A DNA stretch of 64,000 bases from positions 76,822-140,821 of the forward strand of contig QANZ01043183.1 in assembly GCA_003254925.1 (NCBI GenBank), in the 5' to 3' direction. Made by a program: the position numbers and the translations under genes. The notes under the pieces are model-generated. The model had not been told where the DNA came from, made no database searches, and was given only the letters and a program-made list of their open reading frames with translations. This document shows, piece by piece, positions 61,498 through 64,000 of this stretch. Numbering within the stretch: position 1 is the first letter of the stretch; the number at the start of each line of letters is the position of its first letter. The DNA comes from Chamaecrista fasciculata (lineage: Eukaryota; Streptophyta; Magnoliopsida; Fabales; Fabaceae).

Positions 61498-61700
61498 TTT
61501 TTTGGTATACAAAAGTTTAGGTGAGTTGGGCCCGGAAGCTCACCAAGGCCAGGGCAGGTCTCAATGCTCTATGAGCGCTTATAGAGGTACTTACAGATCG
61601 CCTACCAACAAGGCCCTCACATCAGCAGCGGGATTCGAACTCACGACCTTGTGGGTTATGAGTTGACTCCTTACCAACTGGGTCAACCATTGTTGGCAGT
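61498..61700 (-). mobile_element. Full-length tRNA-derived SINE (family A)
   Basis: Minus strand, 203 bp. The 5' part has box A-like TGGTTGACCCAGTTGG and box B-like GGTCGTGAGTTCGAATCCC, the 3' part ends CTAAACTTTTGTATACC plus A-rich tail. A perfect 13-bp target duplication GCACGTTGATATT flanks it (61485-61497 and 61701-61713). These are the signs of L1-type target-primed insertion. Confidence 0.88.
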
Positions 61701-61850
61701 GCACGTTGATATTTGATAAGAGTGAATTAGCTTTTAAGATTTCTCAACAAAAGTAAAGGCTGCAAAGCTAGATCATGAGATTAAAATGGATGGTTGAGAT
61801 TCCAACGGAAAAGAAAGATAGAGAATAACTACGGGAGAGGATCCCTATTA

Positions 61851-62905
61851 TGTTACTAGTCAACGCAGTCTCTCACATGTTGCCTCTGCTTCTCTATATT
61901 GACTCCACGAATAAATGAATAACCAATAAATATCGTAATTACTCTATAGTAATTGCATGGTCATATTTTGTTCAAAAAAATAAATTGCATGGTTATATGA
62001 TTTAATTTATATTAATGAAATACATGCATCTCGAATATTTCAATTTTCAACATTGAGAAACTGATTCCTTCAATTAATTAATTGTGTGATTTGTCATCAC
62101 TATCTATCAGCCGTTTAATTTTTGTTTAAAAGTGCTATCAGCTGTCTAATTTTTGCAATTAGATATTTTCCGACAAAGCATGGTATTAACTATGAATATC
62201 AATATAATACAAGGAAAAAAATTCAGGTAAAATTTTTTTTGTTATGGAAGGTAAAATTTTTTATATCTTGCTTATAAGATTTTTTTAATTATAAATTTGA
62301 TTTACATGATTTCTCTTTTGTGATTGATTAAAAAAATATGATTAATATTTTTTGTCTACTACTCCATCATACATCAAATTTTTATCACTCTCAAATTTAT
62401 TAAAAAACTTTATAGTAAATATATAAGAAGGTTACCTAAATTTTATTGCTAATAAAATTGTCAAAAAGATAATAACGCGCGTGATGATAATAATGCACCA
62501 CTCAAATCGAAACTTCGTCCAACAGTCAGTTTGTGGTTGTTTATAGCTCATCGTCTTCCTAGTACATCCCACAGCCTCCAACCACCGGTCCCTCTAAAAA
62601 TTATTTCTGCCCTTCAAATTGATTGAATAATAATTATTTTTTATTTAAAAAACAGTGTGAGAGATGAGAATAAAACTATTAAATCGTACTATTTATATAT
62701 TAAAGATGACAGTATGTGAATTAATTTTTTTGATAATTGAATTATTTATTTGATTTTCTTAAGAATTAATTTACATATTTATGCTTAAGAGAAGATATAA
62801 AACTCAGAGTCGTCGTTGCAAGTGCTCCAATAAAGTGTGAGGTGCAAATGCGAACACTCTTTTTATCTTCAAAAAGAAAGTGATGCCAAAATTAATGTTA
62901 ACGGG
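61851..62905. other. AT-rich intergenic DNA
   Basis: No gene or element was recognised with confidence. Confidence 0.4.
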
Positions 62906-63082
62906 CAGTGTAGTCAAGATCTAGATTTAGATCGTAAGATCGTAAGATCTTACGAGGATTTTACGATCTTGCAATGCAAGATCTAGTTAAATCGGGTGTA
63001 GGATCAATTTTTTAGCAAAATCATGGTAGGATTGCTATTTTGCTCGTAAGATCGTACGATTTCACCAATCCTATGTATATAT
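62906..63082. repeat. GATCGTAAGATC-rich palindromic repeat, possible hAT fragment
   Basis: It begins CAGTGTAGTCAAGATC, similar to hAT ends nearby, and contains several inverted copies of GATCGTA/TACGATC. It is cut by the element that starts at 63083, so its right part would lie beyond the window. Confidence 0.4.
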
Positions 63083-64000
63083 CAGTGATGTTAAACCCGG
63101 ACCGGACCGGCCGGTCCGACCGGGAGCCGAAGAGCAAAGCGGTCTGGTTCAACCCAAAAAACCGAAGTGTGGGTTGAACCGGAATGGACCGGGAATAACC
63201 GGCAAAAAACCGGAAAACCCGGTCCACCCGCTGGACCGTCTCCCAAACCGGTTCAGCCATTTTTTTTCCCCTGCGACACTGCCTTCCTTAAAAAAAAAAC
63301 CAAATCTCCTCTAAGTCGACGTCGCCTGCTCCACCGCCGTCGCTGATGACCACGACGAAGACGACGCTGATGAAAACGACGAAGACGACGAGCAGGATGA
63401 TGAAGCCGACGGCAAAGCCTGACGATGCCGACAACAACGAGGCCAGAGAAAGCCGACGATGATGAAGCCGGGGCGGCGGAAGGAAGAAAGAAGATTTTTT
63501 TTTGAACATGAAGGAAGGAAGGAAGAAGATGCATTTAGACTTTAGACTTAGTTCGAAAATTTTTTTTTTCCCCTCTCTCTCTCCGTGATGGATAGTGGGT
63601 GATGATGGATAATGGTGATTTGAAAACTGAGGTGATTTGAAAACTTTAGACCGAGGTGATTTCAAAACTTTGGGAAAAGGTTAAGAAGAAGGTGTGCGTC
63701 TCGAGGGTGTGAGGTGTGTGTGGGTTTCAACTTTTTTGAAAAAATAAAAAAAGAAGAAGGGCTTTCGCTTTGTTTAGTATAGGGTTTAGAGGGAGTAATT
63801 CTTCTTTCACCCCAAAAGAATAAAATTATTTCAAAACAATCCCTAAAAACATGGAATTTTTCAACATGAAATTTAATATATTAAAAATAATTATTTATTG
63901 CGTCATCCGGTCCAAACATCCGGTCCGACCGATTCAACCGATCCGACCGTGAACCGAACACTTGTCCGAGTCTTTGTCCGGTTCGGTTATGACAACACTG
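63083..64000. mobile_element. hAT-type element ending at the window edge
   Basis: Left end CAGTGATGTTAAACCCGG, right end GACAACACTG exactly at 64000. Both subterminal regions are dense in CCGGTCC/ACCGG. It is related to 44353-44957. The middle has GACGACGA simple repeats and CT-rich DNA with spurious frames. Left flank is GTATATAT; the right flank is outside the window. Confidence 0.7.

Larger units (their letters stand above)
60189..61846. mobile_element. Large inverted-repeat element with nested insertions
   Basis: The outer arms start GGATCCTCTCCCGTGGTTATT on the left and (reverse complement) GGATCCTCTCCCGTAGTTATT on the right. They pair through CCGTTGGAATCTCAACCAT, CACTCTTATCAAATATCAAC and AAAATTTTAATTTAG up to the centre. 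The centre is a Mutator-type MITE (60534-61341), itself split by another element (60646-61142). The right arm carries a SINE (61498-61700). The outer target duplication could not be fixed. Confidence 0.65.

Noticed and set aside
63253-63665. Ser/Arg-rich proteins near the window end
   Set aside because: They arise from GACGAC and CT-rich simple repeats in a hAT element; no start context or homologous motif.

Overview
This is nuclear DNA from a flowering plant, most likely a eudicot. Genes have introns with GT..AG borders, the intergenic DNA is AT-rich, and transposable elements of many classes are nested in it. Seven host genes can be supported, all on the minus strand. No bacterial, organellar or viral gene cluster, CRISPR array or tRNA gene was seen.

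Layout. (1) About 1.6-13.9 kb: two tandem nine-exon HAK/KUP/KT potassium transporter genes. Both assemble to intact 784-residue frames with matching exon boundaries, so they are a tandem duplication of a KUP3-like gene. The downstream copy has diverged more. (2) 13.9-19.7 kb: repeats (a mini-Helitron, MITEs, a SINE fragment). (3) 19.8-20.5 kb: a single-exon AP2/ERF transcription factor of the LEAFY PETIOLE type. (4) 21.1-22.2 kb: a hAT element nested in a Mutator-type MITE. (5) 26.4-29.8 kb: a five-exon Nudix hydrolase of the NUDT12/13/16 type, with a Helitron-like element in intron 1. (6) 30.3-31.1 kb: an assembly gap. (7) 32.3-42.8 kb: a nest of elements. A DNA transposon frame holds a coding element with long coiled coils, which holds a truncated Ty1/Copia element, whose LTR holds a Mutator-type foldback element. 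(8) 48.05-49.0 kb: the 40S ribosomal protein S27 gene. (9) 49.6-50.4 kb: a decayed LINE-type RNase H. (10) 51.4-53.8 kb: a Ca2+-regulated mitochondrial ATP-Mg/phosphate carrier. (11) 54.8-55.2 kb: a small secreted cysteine-rich protein. (12) 56.6-64 kb: more nested elements, including a 2-kb foldback element full of telomere-like CCCTAAA/TTTAGGG words, a SINE, and a hAT element that ends exactly at the window edge.

The host genes are unrelated housekeeping, transport and developmental genes and do not form a pathway. The most informative content is the insertion history: many elements have readable target-site duplications (TSDs) that fix class and order of insertion. I found no convincing new biological system. 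The best leads are the 180-bp Helitrons, the telomere-word foldback element, the Mutator element with a non-repeat centre, and the asymmetric divergence of the transporter pair.
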